Assembly (NCBI GenBank): GCA_002428365.1
Contig: DIVW01000018.1
Location: 1-35,274, forward strand
From: Propionibacteriaceae bacterium UBA6122
Lineage (GTDB): Bacteria; Actinomycetota; Actinomycetes; Propionibacteriales; Propionibacteriaceae
Direction of reading: 5' to 3'
Length of the DNA stretch: 35,274 bases
How positions within the stretch are numbered: position 1 is the stretch's first letter; the number at the start of each line of letters is the position of its first letter. This document shows, in pieces, positions 15,748 to 23,135 of the stretch. The notes beneath the pieces were generated by a model, which did not search any database, was not told where the DNA came from, and saw only the letters and a list, made by a program, of their open reading frames with translations. The position numbers were made by a program, and so were the translations under genes.

Positions 15748-16410
15748 ATGCACATCGTCATCATGGGCTGCGGCCGAGTCGGTTCATCGCTCGCCCGAGC
15801 TCTTGAGCGCCGGGGCCATTCGGTCGCGGTCATCGACCTGGTCCAGGATTCTTTCCGCCGACTAGGGCCGGAGTTCCAGGGCAAGACCGTCAAAGGTGTC
15901 GGTTTCGATCGTCAGGTGCTGGTTCGCGCCGGCATCGAGCGCGCCGACGGCTTTGCTGCCGTGTCCAGCGGTGACAACTCCAACATCCTGGCCGCCCGGG
16001 TGGTGCGCGAAACCTTCGAGGTCAACAACGTCGTCGCCCGCATCTACGACCAGGGCCGCGCCGAGGTTTACGAACGGCTGGGCATCCCCAGCGTCGCCAC
16101 GGTGCGGTGGGCTGCCGATCAGGTGCTGCGTCGCCTGCTCCCCTCCGGCTCGGAGCCGCAATGGCGCGACCCGTCGGGAACCGTCCGCCTGATCGAGGTA
16201 CACGTCGACCCCAGTTGGGTGGGCCGCAAGATTTCGGAAATGGAGGCTCACTCCCGTTCGCGCATTCCGTTCCTGATGCGCTTCGGCACCGGGATGGTGC
16301 CCGACGAGCGCACAGTCTTCCAGGACGGCGATCTCATCTACGCCGCCGTCACCAACGACCAGGTCGGCGACGTGGAGAACATCCTCGGCGCAGCACCGCT
16401 AGAGCACTGA
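15748..16410 (+). CDS. TrkA-family protein, NAD-binding RCK type (first of two)
   Basis: A 220-residue RCK protein. The N-terminal Rossmann domain begins HIVIMGCGRVGSSLA, the glycine-rich NAD(H)-binding loop, with the acidic residue ending strand 2 in VAVID. A TrkA-C domain occupies roughly 140-220 (IEVHVDPSWVGRKISEME). Such proteins gate potassium uptake channels from the cytosolic side in response to NAD(H) or nucleotides. ATG 15748 has GGAGG nine nt upstream; the longer open frame has no support. It corresponds by position to mycobacterial CeoB. The membrane subunit is not in the window unless the neighbouring permease is the partner. Confidence 0.9.
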   Translation: MHIVIMGCGRVGSSLARALERRGHSVAVIDLVQDSFRRLGPEFQGKTVKGVGFDRQVLVRAGIERADGFAAVSSGDNSNILAARVVRETFEVNNVVARIYDQGRAEVYERLGIPSVATVRWAADQVLRRLLPSGSEPQWRDPSGTVRLIEVHVDPSWVGRKISEMEAHSRSRIPFLMRFGTGMVPDERTVFQDGDLIYAAVTNDQVGDVENILGAAPLEH

Positions 16411-16424
16411 GAAGGGGCTGAGCA

Positions 16425-17099
16425 ATGCGCGTAGCCATCGCCGGAGCCGGGAATGTCGGCCGCTCCATCGCCCGGGAGTTGATCGCCAACGGTCACGAAG
16501 TCCTGCTGATCGACCGTGATCCGAATGCCATCAAGCCCGAAAGCGTCCCAGAGGCCGAGTGGCTGTTGGCCGACGCGTGTGAGGTGAGCAGCCTGGAGGA
16601 AGCTGGCCTCGACACCTGTGATGTGGCTATCGCCTCGACCGGTGATGACAAGGCCAATCTGGTCCATTCGCTGCTGGCCAAGACCGAGTTCGCCGTGCCA
16701 AGGACCGTCGGTCGCGTAAATCATCCGGCCAACGAGTGGATGTTCGACGACCTTTGGGGCGTTGATGTCGCCGTCTCCACCCCAAGGCTGATGTGCGCAC
16801 TGGTCGAAGAGGCGGTCACCGTTGGTGACCTGGTCCGGCTGTTCAGCTTCCGCGGCGGTCATAGCAACCTGGTGGAGATGACCCTGCCCGAAGAGTCACC
16901 ACGCGTCGGCACCCGGGTCTCAGATCTGAACCTGCCCGGTGACTGTGTGCTCGTGGCCATCATCCGGGACGGGGTGGCCAGAGCGCCCGAACGAGACGCC
17001 GCGTTGGAAGCCGATGACGAACTGCTTTTCATCGCTGCGCCGAGCTATGAGCCAGAACTTGCTCAGTATCTGATGCCGCGGGTGATCCGGGACGCCTAA
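16425..17099 (+). CDS. TrkA-family protein, NAD-binding RCK type (second of two)
   Basis: A 224-residue paralogue of the preceding protein with the same layout. The Rossmann loop is VAIAGAGNVGRSIA at residues 3-16, the strand-2 acid is in VLLIDRD, and the TrkA-C domain is in the last 80 residues (LVEMTLPEESPRVG, ELLFIAAP). GAAGGGG lies 7 nt before ATG 16425. It starts 14 nt after the first gene, so the two are one operon and probably form a hetero-oligomer, as proposed for mycobacterial CeoB/CeoC. Its stop is 9 nt from the convergent OB-fold gene. Confidence 0.92.
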   Translation: MRVAIAGAGNVGRSIARELIANGHEVLLIDRDPNAIKPESVPEAEWLLADACEVSSLEEAGLDTCDVAIASTGDDKANLVHSLLAKTEFAVPRTVGRVNHPANEWMFDDLWGVDVAVSTPRLMCALVEEAVTVGDLVRLFSFRGGHSNLVEMTLPEESPRVGTRVSDLNLPGDCVLVAIIRDGVARAPERDAALEADDELLFIAAPSYEPELAQYLMPRVIRDA

Positions 17100-17108
17100 C
17101 GCTCCAGG

Positions 17109-17477
17109 TCAGCCAGCCACCAGTTCGTAGTGCGGGTTGTAAATCCGCCGCCCGCCATCAACGCAGGACACCCGTCCGTTCACGATGAGTTCGCGACCAG
17201 CGACCACCCCGGGGATCTCCCGGCGACCCATCCAGATCAACGTGACCGAACCCGACCCATCGGTGAGCTCGGCCTCCAACCAGGGCATCCCGGCTCGCGG
17301 TTTGATGGTCAACACCGAGATCGTCCCGCGTAGTCGGGCCTGCTGCCGATCACAGAGATCGCCGACCTTGTTCGCACCCGAGGACTCGGCTACCCGCTGA
17401 CGCTCCTGCGATTCGAGCTCGGCATTCGAGGCGCCCCAACGCTTCAGCGCTGCCACGAACGGGTTGGCTTTGGCCAT
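17109..17477 (-). CDS. OB-fold nucleic-acid-binding domain protein
   Basis: A 122-residue protein. A short N-terminal helix (about 1-42) is followed by an OB-fold of about 75 residues with the alternating strand pattern RLRGTISVLTIKP, WLEAELTDGSGSVTLIWMG, ELIVNGRVS and RIYNPHYEL. This resembles the anticodon-binding/RecG-wedge type of OB domain. ATG 17477 shares one base with the DUF3710 stop (TAATG), so translation is coupled. It is the last gene of the dut operon, as in mycobacteria. Binding to nucleic acid is inferred from the fold only. Confidence 0.83.
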   Translation of the reverse strand: MAKANPFVAALKRWGASNAELESQERQRVAESSGANKVGDLCDRQQARLRGTISVLTIKPRAGMPWLEAELTDGSGSVTLIWMGRREIPGVVAGRELIVNGRVSCVDGGRRIYNPHYELVAG

Positions 17478-18199
17478 TAGGACGCCCCCTCCGGTAGCCG
17501 CATCGTGATGCGGTCGCCGGGAACCATCGGTTGGTTACCACGGCGCACCACCACATTGCGGAAGAACTCCACGAAGGGGGCGGTCTTGTCCTGGGCAACG
17601 GTGTCCAAAGCGGCCTCACCAAGCAGGGTGCCGCGCAGCAGCCACCGTGGGCCTTCGGCATACCAGACCTTGGAAACGTGGAAGAGTTTCTCCCCCTTCG
17701 GTCCGCTTTGCGGCAGCACCCGCCGAAGCTCGGGGCCGAAGGTGCCAACGGCAACCTCCACCGTGCCATTGGCCTGCTCAGCTTCTGCGATCGCCTCTGC
17801 ACGCAGGTCTGCAGCCAGCCCGCCGACGGCCGGAGCCGCGAACAGCACCAACTCCAGGCCGGATTCGGCCCAGACACCAGTGACGGCCAGCACGCGACGC
17901 GACTCTTCGTCCACCTGAAGCTGGAGGTTGAGCCCGTCCCAGGGGGTGATGATCAGGGTCTCCAGGTCGATTCGGGCCACCTCAGCACCCAGGTCGACCT
18001 CGTCATAGTCGAAGGGTCCGTCTTCGCGCCAATCCCGATCTTCAGCATCGAGCAGCTGCTCGGCGTCCTCGGTGACCGAATCGTCCAAGTCGTCGACTGC
18101 CTGATCGCTGTCGTTCTCCTCAACTGCGGCGAGCACCTCATCAGGGCCAGCCTCGGCGTCCTCCACCGCGTCGGAGCGTCGCTTACGTCCAAAAATCAC
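17477..18199 (-). CDS. DUF3710 family protein
   Basis: A 240-residue actinobacterial protein of unknown function. The basic start MIFGRKRR is followed by a strongly acidic, probably disordered segment (about 10-60). The conserved domain starts around FDYDEVDLGAEVARIDLETL and contains FGPELRRVLP and RWLLRGTLLG. Its ATG overlaps the dut stop by 4 nt (ATGA) and its stop overlaps the OB-fold gene by one base, so three genes form a tight operon. Association with dUTPase suggests a nucleotide or DNA-linked role, but that is only guilt by association. Confidence 0.85.
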   Translation of the reverse strand: MIFGRKRRSDAVEDAEAGPDEVLAAVEENDSDQAVDDLDDSVTEDAEQLLDAEDRDWREDGPFDYDEVDLGAEVARIDLETLIITPWDGLNLQLQVDEESRRVLAVTGVWAESGLELVLFAAPAVGGLAADLRAEAIAEAEQANGTVEVAVGTFGPELRRVLPQSGPKGEKLFHVSKVWYAEGPRWLLRGTLLGEAALDTVAQDKTAPFVEFFRNVVVRRGNQPMVPGDRITMRLPEGAS

Positions 18200-18696
18200 T
18201 TCTCTACCTCGGTTCCGACCGCTTTCGCGGTCCAGTCAGCAATTCCTCCGGTTGAGCCGTAGCCCCCGGCGCCGCGCGCCGCCGGTGGCAGCTCAGTGAG
18301 TTCGACAAAGTCGGCGCTCGCTACCTGCTGCACCACCAGCTGTGCGATCAGATCGCCCCGAGATAACCGGATGGGAACAGCCGGATCGGTGTTCAGCAGA
18401 CACACCTTGACTTCGCCCCGGTAACCCGCATCGATCGTGCCCGGCGCGTTGACGATGGTCAGACCACTGCGCGCAGCCAGTCCCGAACGGGGGTGCACGA
18501 AGCCAGCCCAGCCAATTGGGAGGGCGATTGCAACCCCGGTTCCAACAACGCGGCGCTGCCCAGGGGCGAGCTCGCAATCCTCGCTGATGGCTAGGTCAGC
18601 GCCGGCATCGCCCGGGTGGGCGTAGCGCGGCACTGGCAGTCCTGGATCCAGGCGCACCAGGCCGATTACCACCGGTTGGGGGTTCGTCGATCTCAC
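18196..18696 (-). CDS. dut: Deoxyuridine 5'-triphosphate nucleotidohydrolase (dUTPase)
   Basis: Dut hydrolyses dUTP to dUMP, keeping uracil out of DNA and feeding dTMP synthesis. The 166-residue subunit of the homotrimeric type shows all five motifs: AGADL (31-35), PRSGLA (69-74), GTIDAGYRGE with catalytic Asp89 (86-95), RGDLIAQL (113-120) and the C-terminal arm motif RGAGGYGSTG (141-150). The start is GTG 18696; TAGACT lies exactly 6 nt upstream with no Shine-Dalgarno, so the transcript is probably leaderless. It is the first gene of a three-gene overlapping operon. Confidence 0.96.
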   Translation of the reverse strand: MRSTNPQPVVIGLVRLDPGLPVPRYAHPGDAGADLAISEDCELAPGQRRVVGTGVAIALPIGWAGFVHPRSGLAARSGLTIVNAPGTIDAGYRGEVKVCLLNTDPAVPIRLSRGDLIAQLVVQQVASADFVELTELPPAARGAGGYGSTGGIADWTAKAVGTEVEK

Positions 18697-18702
18697 CTGG
18701 GC

Positions 18703-18708
18703 AGTCTA
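18703..18708 (-). promoter_or_regulatory. Putative -10 of a leaderless promoter for the dut operon
   Basis: TAGACT on the minus strand is separated by 6 nt (GCCCAG) from GTG 18696. The hexamer and spacing are identical to those before dxs. Confidence 0.55.
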
Positions 18709-18771
18709 GCTTCGCGCGCACCGCCCTCACCGTCGCTGCCCGACCCGAGGCATTGCCCAGGCCAGGCAGCC

Positions 18772-18786
18772 TTGGCATGATGCCAA
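18772..18786. promoter_or_regulatory. 15-bp perfect palindrome directly before the DUF4235 ribosome binding site
   Basis: TTGGCAT and ATGCCAA flank a central G. The repeat ends at the base before TAGGAGG (18787-18793). It could be an operator, or an mRNA hairpin next to the ribosome binding site. No regulator is recognised. Confidence 0.45.
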
Positions 18787-18797
18787 TAGGAGGCCAA

Positions 18798-19091
18798 GTG
18801 AACACCTCACAGAGACTGATCTGGAACATCTATGCCGGCATCGTCGGTGCCATCACCACAGTTGCGGCCGCCAAACTGGTCAGCAAGGTCTGGGAGTTGA
18901 CTACTGGGGACGAACCACCCCTCCCCAACGATCCGGAGGTGCCGCTGCGCCGCGCCATCACCTGGGCAGTAGCCAGCGGATTGGGCGTCGGCCTAGCCCA
19001 GCTGCTGATGAACCGCTTCGCGGCCAGTCAGTGGACCCGGATAATGGGCACGCGAGTGCCTGGCTTCGACAGAGCCGGTCGAAGTCGGTAA
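18798..19091 (+). CDS. DUF4235 family small membrane protein
   Basis: A 97-residue protein with two hydrophobic segments (about 10-28 and 58-78) separated by a loop with the family-like pattern VWELTTGDEPPLPNDPEVPLRRA. The match to DUF4235, a small actinobacterial membrane family of unknown function, rests on length, two helices and this loop. GTG 18798 is chosen because TAGGAGG lies 4 nt upstream; upstream methionines in frame lack such a site. Its stop is 13 nt from the convergent DUF4193 gene. In the mycobacterial counterpart of this locus I recall a DUF3093 gene here, so this may be a replacement. Confidence 0.75.
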   Translation: MNTSQRLIWNIYAGIVGAITTVAAAKLVSKVWELTTGDEPPLPNDPEVPLRRAITWAVASGLGVGLAQLLMNRFAASQWTRIMGTRVPGFDRAGRSR

Positions 19092-19104
19092 AACCCCGTC
19101 GGCC

Positions 19105-19401
19105 TCAGCCGGCGCAGTCGACGCAGTAGCTAACGCCGCCCTTGACGACGGCGACCTGGCTGCGGTGCTTCACCAGGAAGCAGGAGCCGCAGGTAAATTC
19201 GTCGGCCTGCCGCGGCAGGACCCGGACGGTGAGTTCTTCATGCGAGAGATCTGCACCGGGCAGCTCAAAGGCTTCCGCGGCTTCGACCTCGTCCTCGTCC
19301 ACCTTGCCCGAGTTCTTGTCGTTGCGACGGGTCTTCAACTCCTCGATCGAGTCTTCGCTTTCCTCGTCAGTCTTGCGAGGAGCGTCGTAGTCGGTTGCCA
19401 T
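19105..19401 (-). CDS. DUF4193 family zinc-ribbon-like protein
   Basis: A 98-residue protein with an acidic, helical first half (EESEDSIEELKTRR, DEDEVEAAEAFELPGADLS) and a C-terminal two-CxxC motif: CGSC, then CVDC four residues from the end. This is the DUF4193 pattern, conserved in actinobacteria at this place in the genome and of unknown function. The RbpA-like charged and zinc-ribbon character hints at binding another protein or RNA polymerase, but that is speculation. ATG 19401 starts the conserved part (MATDYDAPR); the longer open frame to 19482 lacks family similarity. Confidence 0.88.
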   Translation of the reverse strand: MATDYDAPRKTDEESEDSIEELKTRRNDKNSGKVDEDEVEAAEAFELPGADLSHEELTVRVLPRQADEFTCGSCFLVKHRSQVAVVKGGVSYCVDCAG

Positions 19402-19584
19402 CGGCTGGTATTCCCTGTCGTAGTACGTGGAGGTGTGCGGTAATGGTGCCAGCAATCTGTAGCGCTGGGTTACACCGCCCATATTCCCGAACCGCGGTGT
19501 CGGACGGCCACTTTGCGGCCAGCCGACGCGCTTAACGCGGAGCGGGTTGGTAGGTTACCTGCAAACAGCATCGGAAGTGACACC
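19402..19584. other. Divergent intergenic region between DUF4193 and sepH genes
   Basis: No gene is visible in these 183 bases. TAGGTT at 19551-19556 is a possible -10 for sepH, giving a 5' UTR of about 22 nt, with GGAAGTGA at 19573-19580 as the ribosome binding site. No clear -35 is seen. I looked here for the missing N-terminal part of SepH in all three forward frames and found none. Confidence 0.45.
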
Positions 19585-20685
19585 ATGACTCACCGATCCG
19601 GCCCTGATCTAGGACAGCCTTCGGTGCGCCCGGCGCCACAACCCATCCATCTGGAGATCGAAATGGAAAGCGCGCTCAGCCCACGAGAGATCCAGGCGCG
19701 CGTCCGAGCAGGTGACTCGATCGAAGAGGTAGCCCGCGTCGCAGGCATGTCGCTGGAGTGGATCGAACCCTTTGCCGTCCCCGTCCTGGCCGAACGCGAG
19801 TACGTTGCCCAACAAGCCCAGAACCATCAGGTGCGCCGCGGTGGGGAGACCATCGCCCACCGCACTCTGGGCCAGGTAGTTGCCGACCGGCTCGCCTCGC
19901 GCCGCGTGAACACCGATGCCCTGGAGTGGGATGCCTGGCGGCTTGAGGGGCGTCGCTGGCTGGTCCGGCTGGACTACGACTCCGGCAAGTCCCGCCGCGA
20001 GGCGCGGTTCGTCTACGACTCCAATGGCCGCTTCTCGGTTGCTGACAATGACGACGCTCGCTGGCTGCTCGGCCTCCATTCAGCCTCCCACGGCCCCCAA
20101 CCCGGCCGTCGTCGCCGCGACGAGGAGGCTGAACCGACCGTCGACCTCAACGATGACCTCGCTCTGGTTCGGGTAGTGCAGCCACGCGCTGAGGAGTTCC
20201 CAGATCCCGACGACACCGCGCCGATGGATGAGACCGAGGGCGAGGTCGATGATGCCTACACCGAAGCCGAGCTGGCAGAGGTCGATGGGGTCTACGACAT
20301 TCTGCCTAGTCATACCGGCGGACTCGATGTGCTCTACGACATGCTCTCCAGCTTTGATGAGGACTCCGTCCAGATCTACGCCGGCCTGATTAGCGAGGAT
20401 CTGCGCAACGGGACCGGCCGCCCACCGGTACTTGACGCGGCTCCCCCCACAGGCCAGGACAGCGAACCAGGCCCAAGCAAGTCGGCCTCAAATCGCAAGA
20501 CCAACCCGCCACCGGCGGCCGGCACGAGTTCGGCGAAAGCTCCTTCGGAGACCAAGGATGCGCAGCCGTCGCTGGAAGACGCGGCCGACGAGGCTGCGGC
20601 GGAGAAGCCACGCACTCGCCGCAAGCGGGCCGAAGTGCCCAGCTGGGACGAAATCATGTTCGGCTCGCCGAAGAACCGCTCCTAG
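19585..20685 (+). CDS. sepH: Septation protein SepH (DUF3071), short N-terminus
   Basis: SepH is an actinobacterial cell-division protein that binds FtsZ and promotes filament assembly. The 366-residue protein carries the DUF3071 helix-turn-helix core (ESALSPREIQARVRAG, then SIEEVARVAGM and PVLAEREYVA, about residues 25-85). A WDAWRLEGRRWLV segment follows, then a long acidic and alanine/proline-rich linker. The C-terminal signature VPSWDEIMFG is the one found in SepH. ATG 19585 has GGAAGTGA upstream. Compared with family members as I know them, the roughly 50 residues of beta-strands before the core are absent. Its stop overlaps the convergent tdk by 4 nt. Confidence 0.88.
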   Translation: MTHRSGPDLGQPSVRPAPQPIHLEIEMESALSPREIQARVRAGDSIEEVARVAGMSLEWIEPFAVPVLAEREYVAQQAQNHQVRRGGETIAHRTLGQVVADRLASRRVNTDALEWDAWRLEGRRWLVRLDYDSGKSRREARFVYDSNGRFSVADNDDARWLLGLHSASHGPQPGRRRRDEEAEPTVDLNDDLALVRVVQPRAEEFPDPDDTAPMDETEGEVDDAYTEAELAEVDGVYDILPSHTGGLDVLYDMLSSFDEDSVQIYAGLISEDLRNGTGRPPVLDAAPPTGQDSEPGPSKSASNRKTNPPPAAGTSSAKAPSETKDAQPSLEDAADEAAAEKPRTRRKRAEVPSWDEIMFGSPKNRS

Positions 20686-21326
20686 GACTCACCAAAGGGC
20701 AGCGGCTCTGGGTTGAGAGTCACGGCGGCAACCTCAGCGGTGACTCGGCGCCGATGGTGGCGCCGACACAGAACCTGGTAGGCAACCTCCGCGCTGTTGT
20801 CGGTGTCGCCGACCACTACCTGGCTGCCTTCAGTCACCATCGCGCCATTCACCGTCCGCGCATTGTGCGTGGCGGGCTCGCCACACCAGCACCGCGGCCG
20901 CACCTGAAGCATCTCCATCCGATCGCAAAGCTCGACCAACCGGCGCGAGGCAGGGAACAACTGGGTACGGAAGTCAGTGAGGATGCCGAAGCAGAACACG
21001 TCGATCTGCAACTCGTCCACGATTCTGGCCAACTGATCGACGTGGGCGCTGTTGTAGAACTGGGCTTCATCGCACACTAGGAAGTCCACCCGGCGCCCGC
21101 CGGTCAGCTCGCTCACCACGTAAATCCAAAAGTCGAACTCCGGCTTGACCTCGAGCGCTGGCTGACTAAGACCGATCCGCGAGGTGATGGTGGCGCCGCC
21201 GGAGCGATCCAGCATCGTGAACAGCCGCCCCTCCCGACCCGCCTCAGCTTCGGTGTAAGCGACCTGCAAAGCCAGCGTCGACTTCCCACAGTCCATCGGA
21301 CCGGTGAAGTAGGTCAGTTCAGCCAT
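20682..21326 (-). CDS. tdk: Thymidine kinase (type II)
   Basis: Tdk phosphorylates thymidine to dTMP in the salvage pathway. The 214-residue protein has the P-loop GPMDCGKST (9-17), the Walker B-type CDEAQF with Asp86 and catalytic Glu87, and a zinc lasso using CWC (Cys146, Cys148) and CRRH (Cys187, His190). ATG 21326 is preceded by GGGAGA eight nt upstream. Its location with dut in the same region is consistent with dTTP metabolism. Not all actinobacteria keep this gene; mycobacteria, for example, are said to lack it. Confidence 0.94.
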   Translation of the reverse strand: MAELTYFTGPMDCGKSTLALQVAYTEAEAGREGRLFTMLDRSGGATITSRIGLSQPALEVKPEFDFWIYVVSELTGGRRVDFLVCDEAQFYNSAHVDQLARIVDELQIDVFCFGILTDFRTQLFPASRRLVELCDRMEMLQVRPRCWCGEPATHNARTVNGAMVTEGSQVVVGDTDNSAEVAYQVLCRRHHRRRVTAEVAAVTLNPEPLPFGES

Positions 21327-21371
21327 GCCGTCTATCTCCCGTTGTGATGCCCACGCGTAGCGCTGGGCCGA

Positions 21372-22484
21372 TCAAGCGACCAACAGTGGAATGCCCATCT
21401 CGGCCGAGGTTAGCGAGCCGTGCATGCCGACCAGGCTGAGTTCACCGACCAGCTTCCGGCTGAGTATGGCACCGTCATCTGCCATTGCCACGATCACATC
21501 GCCGAATCGGTCAGCCAATCGGTTCGGCGTTTCACCGAACCAGCCTTCAGCCACGGCTTCGGCCCTGGTGCGAACCCAGGCTCGCTCCCCCAACGCACCC
21601 CGCCAACGCGCCGCCACCTGCTCGCTGCAACCTGATTCGACCATCAGGTGCCGCAACCGGCCCTCACCGGCAAATGCAGTCACCTCAGTGAGCAGGCCGG
21701 GCTCGTCCTCAACCAGCACCCGTGCATCACCGGGGACGTCCACCATGCCGTGATCAGCAGTGATCACCAGCCGCACCGACTCCGGCAGAGCCGCGCGCAA
21801 GCTTGCCGCCAGGGCGTCCACCTCAACCAGCGCCGCCCGCCAGGCTGGCGAATCGATGCCGGCTCCGTGACCGGTGTGATCCAGCACCCGCTCGTAGCAG
21901 TAGCTCAAATTTCGGCTGCCCGCCGCCACCGCAGCGGTGGCCAGTTCAACTCGGCGGCCGTGATCGCGTTCGTCCTCCACCGGCCAGAACCGCGCGCCGC
22001 GCAAAGCCACGGTTGTCAGCCCACTGTCGGCAAACGCCGCTGGCGCGATGGTGCCGTTCTCGATCCCGGCCTTGTTGAGTCGCTCAAAGAAGGTCAACTG
22101 CGGTTGGACGTCCAAGCCACTCAGATCAGCAGGCCAGCGCAACGCGTTGAGCACCTGCCCCTTCGGCGGATACCAGAAGGTGTAGCCCGCGATCCCGTGC
22201 CCACCGGGGGCCAGTCCGGTGCCGAGACTGGTGATGGAGGTCGCAGTGGTGCTGGGTACCCCGCAGGTGATGCTGCGCTGCTCAAGACCGGTAAGGAAGG
22301 GCGCCAGCTCAGCGTGGTCGCCCAGTTGCTCAGCGCCAAGCCCGTCGATCAGCAGCACCAGATAGCGCTCAGCGGCTGGCAGACCCAAGCGATCATGGCC
22401 CGGCAACCCCAAGTGGGCACCCAGGCTGGGCAGCAGATCAGCCAGCGTGTTTTGGCCGTAGGCCGGTATCTGCGGCGCCTTCAT
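21372..22484 (-). CDS. Alkaline-phosphatase-superfamily (nucleotide pyrophosphatase/phosphodiesterase-like) protein
   Basis: A 370-residue metal-dependent hydrolase of the type I phosphodiesterase/nucleotide pyrophosphatase group. Visible elements are the first metal site LLIDGLG (Asp47), the nucleophile region CGVPSTTATS (Thr79 or Thr80), the LDHTGHGAG metal/substrate segment and the C-terminal ITADHGMVD metal motif. No signal peptide is seen, so it is probably cytosolic. ATG 22484 overlaps the DUF5998 stop by 4 nt (ATGA), so the two are translationally coupled. The substrate is unknown; nucleotides or small phosphodiesters are likely. Confidence 0.87.
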   Translation of the reverse strand: MKAPQIPAYGQNTLADLLPSLGAHLGLPGHDRLGLPAAERYLVLLIDGLGAEQLGDHAELAPFLTGLEQRSITCGVPSTTATSITSLGTGLAPGGHGIAGYTFWYPPKGQVLNALRWPADLSGLDVQPQLTFFERLNKAGIENGTIAPAAFADSGLTTVALRGARFWPVEDERDHGRRVELATAAVAAGSRNLSYCYERVLDHTGHGAGIDSPAWRAALVEVDALAASLRAALPESVRLVITADHGMVDVPGDARVLVEDEPGLLTEVTAFAGEGRLRHLMVESGCSEQVAARWRGALGERAWVRTRAEAVAEGWFGETPNRLADRFGDVIVAMADDGAILSRKLVGELSLVGMHGSLTSAEMGIPLLVA

Positions 22485-23077
22485 CGAGCCAGGCCAGTCA
22501 CCTGCTGTAACGCGGTGGCGAAGCTGAGCAGCTGTTGCACCTTGTCGGGGCCATCGGCTGCGGTGCTGATGCGGACGGTCAGGTCTTCGGCGGCGACCAT
22601 GCCACTCAGACCGTGGTCAGCCTCGCAATTCGGGTCCGGGCATTGGGTCGGTTCCAGGTCAATACGACGCATGGTCCCCCAAGCGATCGCCAACCAGGTC
22701 TCGGTGATATTGGCCTTGCGTGAGCCGTAGCGCTCGGCGTTGGTGACCACTTGGCTCAGTGCCACCGAGGTGATCTTGCCCAGACCCACCGCCTCGGACG
22801 TGCTCAGGGCCTGAGCGGGGACCCCCGGCTCACCGTTCTCATCGGTATGGCAGACCAGAAGTCGGGTCGGGGTGAGCACGAGGACGGTTAGATGCCGCTG
22901 GATCTCGTCCCGATTGAAGGTCGCCTCCTGATGCACCAGATGGGCAACTGGCTGTTCCGCGCCCAAACACATCGCGACAGTGTCCGCGATCAGTTCAGGG
23001 AAGTACCGACAGGCCTGTATCTCGGCACCTAGATCGGCTGGCAGCCGTCGCGTACCTGTTGAGCTCACGCGCGACAT
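22481..23077 (-). CDS. DUF5998 family protein
   Basis: A 198-residue soluble protein matching the actinobacterial DUF5998 family by its opening (ADLGAEIQACRYFPELIADTVAMCL), by the HLVHQEATFNRDEIQRHLTVL segment and by its fixed pairing with the downstream phosphatase gene. A CPDPNCEADHG motif near residue 150 could bind a metal. ATG 23077 is used here. A GTG at 23068 in frame has GGGAAG nine nt upstream and is a plausible alternative start. The gene is divergent from the App1-type gene, with 58 bp between them. Function unknown. Confidence 0.78.
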   Translation of the reverse strand: MSRVSSTGTRRLPADLGAEIQACRYFPELIADTVAMCLGAEQPVAHLVHQEATFNRDEIQRHLTVLVLTPTRLLVCHTDENGEPGVPAQALSTSEAVGLGKITSVALSQVVTNAERYGSRKANITETWLAIAWGTMRRIDLEPTQCPDPNCEADHGLSGMVAAEDLTVRISTAADGPDKVQQLLSFATALQQVTGLAR

Positions 23078-23121
23078 CTTCCCACGCGTGCCAACTGGGG
23101 CCCAAAAGCCCTGCGCGCCAC

Positions 23122-23127
23122 TAGGGT
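23122..23127 (+). promoter_or_regulatory. Putative -10 of a near-leaderless promoter for the App1-type gene
   Basis: TAGGGT lies 8 nt before GTG 23136. No Shine-Dalgarno is visible. The spacing equals that before the permease gene. Confidence 0.4.
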
Positions 23128-23135
23128 GGGGTGCC

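Noticed and set aside
15601..15753. N-terminal extension of the permease to 15753
   Set aside because: It would overlap the trkA start and encodes a Gly/Pro/Arg-rich stretch unlike the family.
21648..22730. 360-residue open frame on the plus strand over the phosphatase and DUF5998 genes
   Set aside because: Opposes two coupled, conserved genes and has no recognisable motifs.
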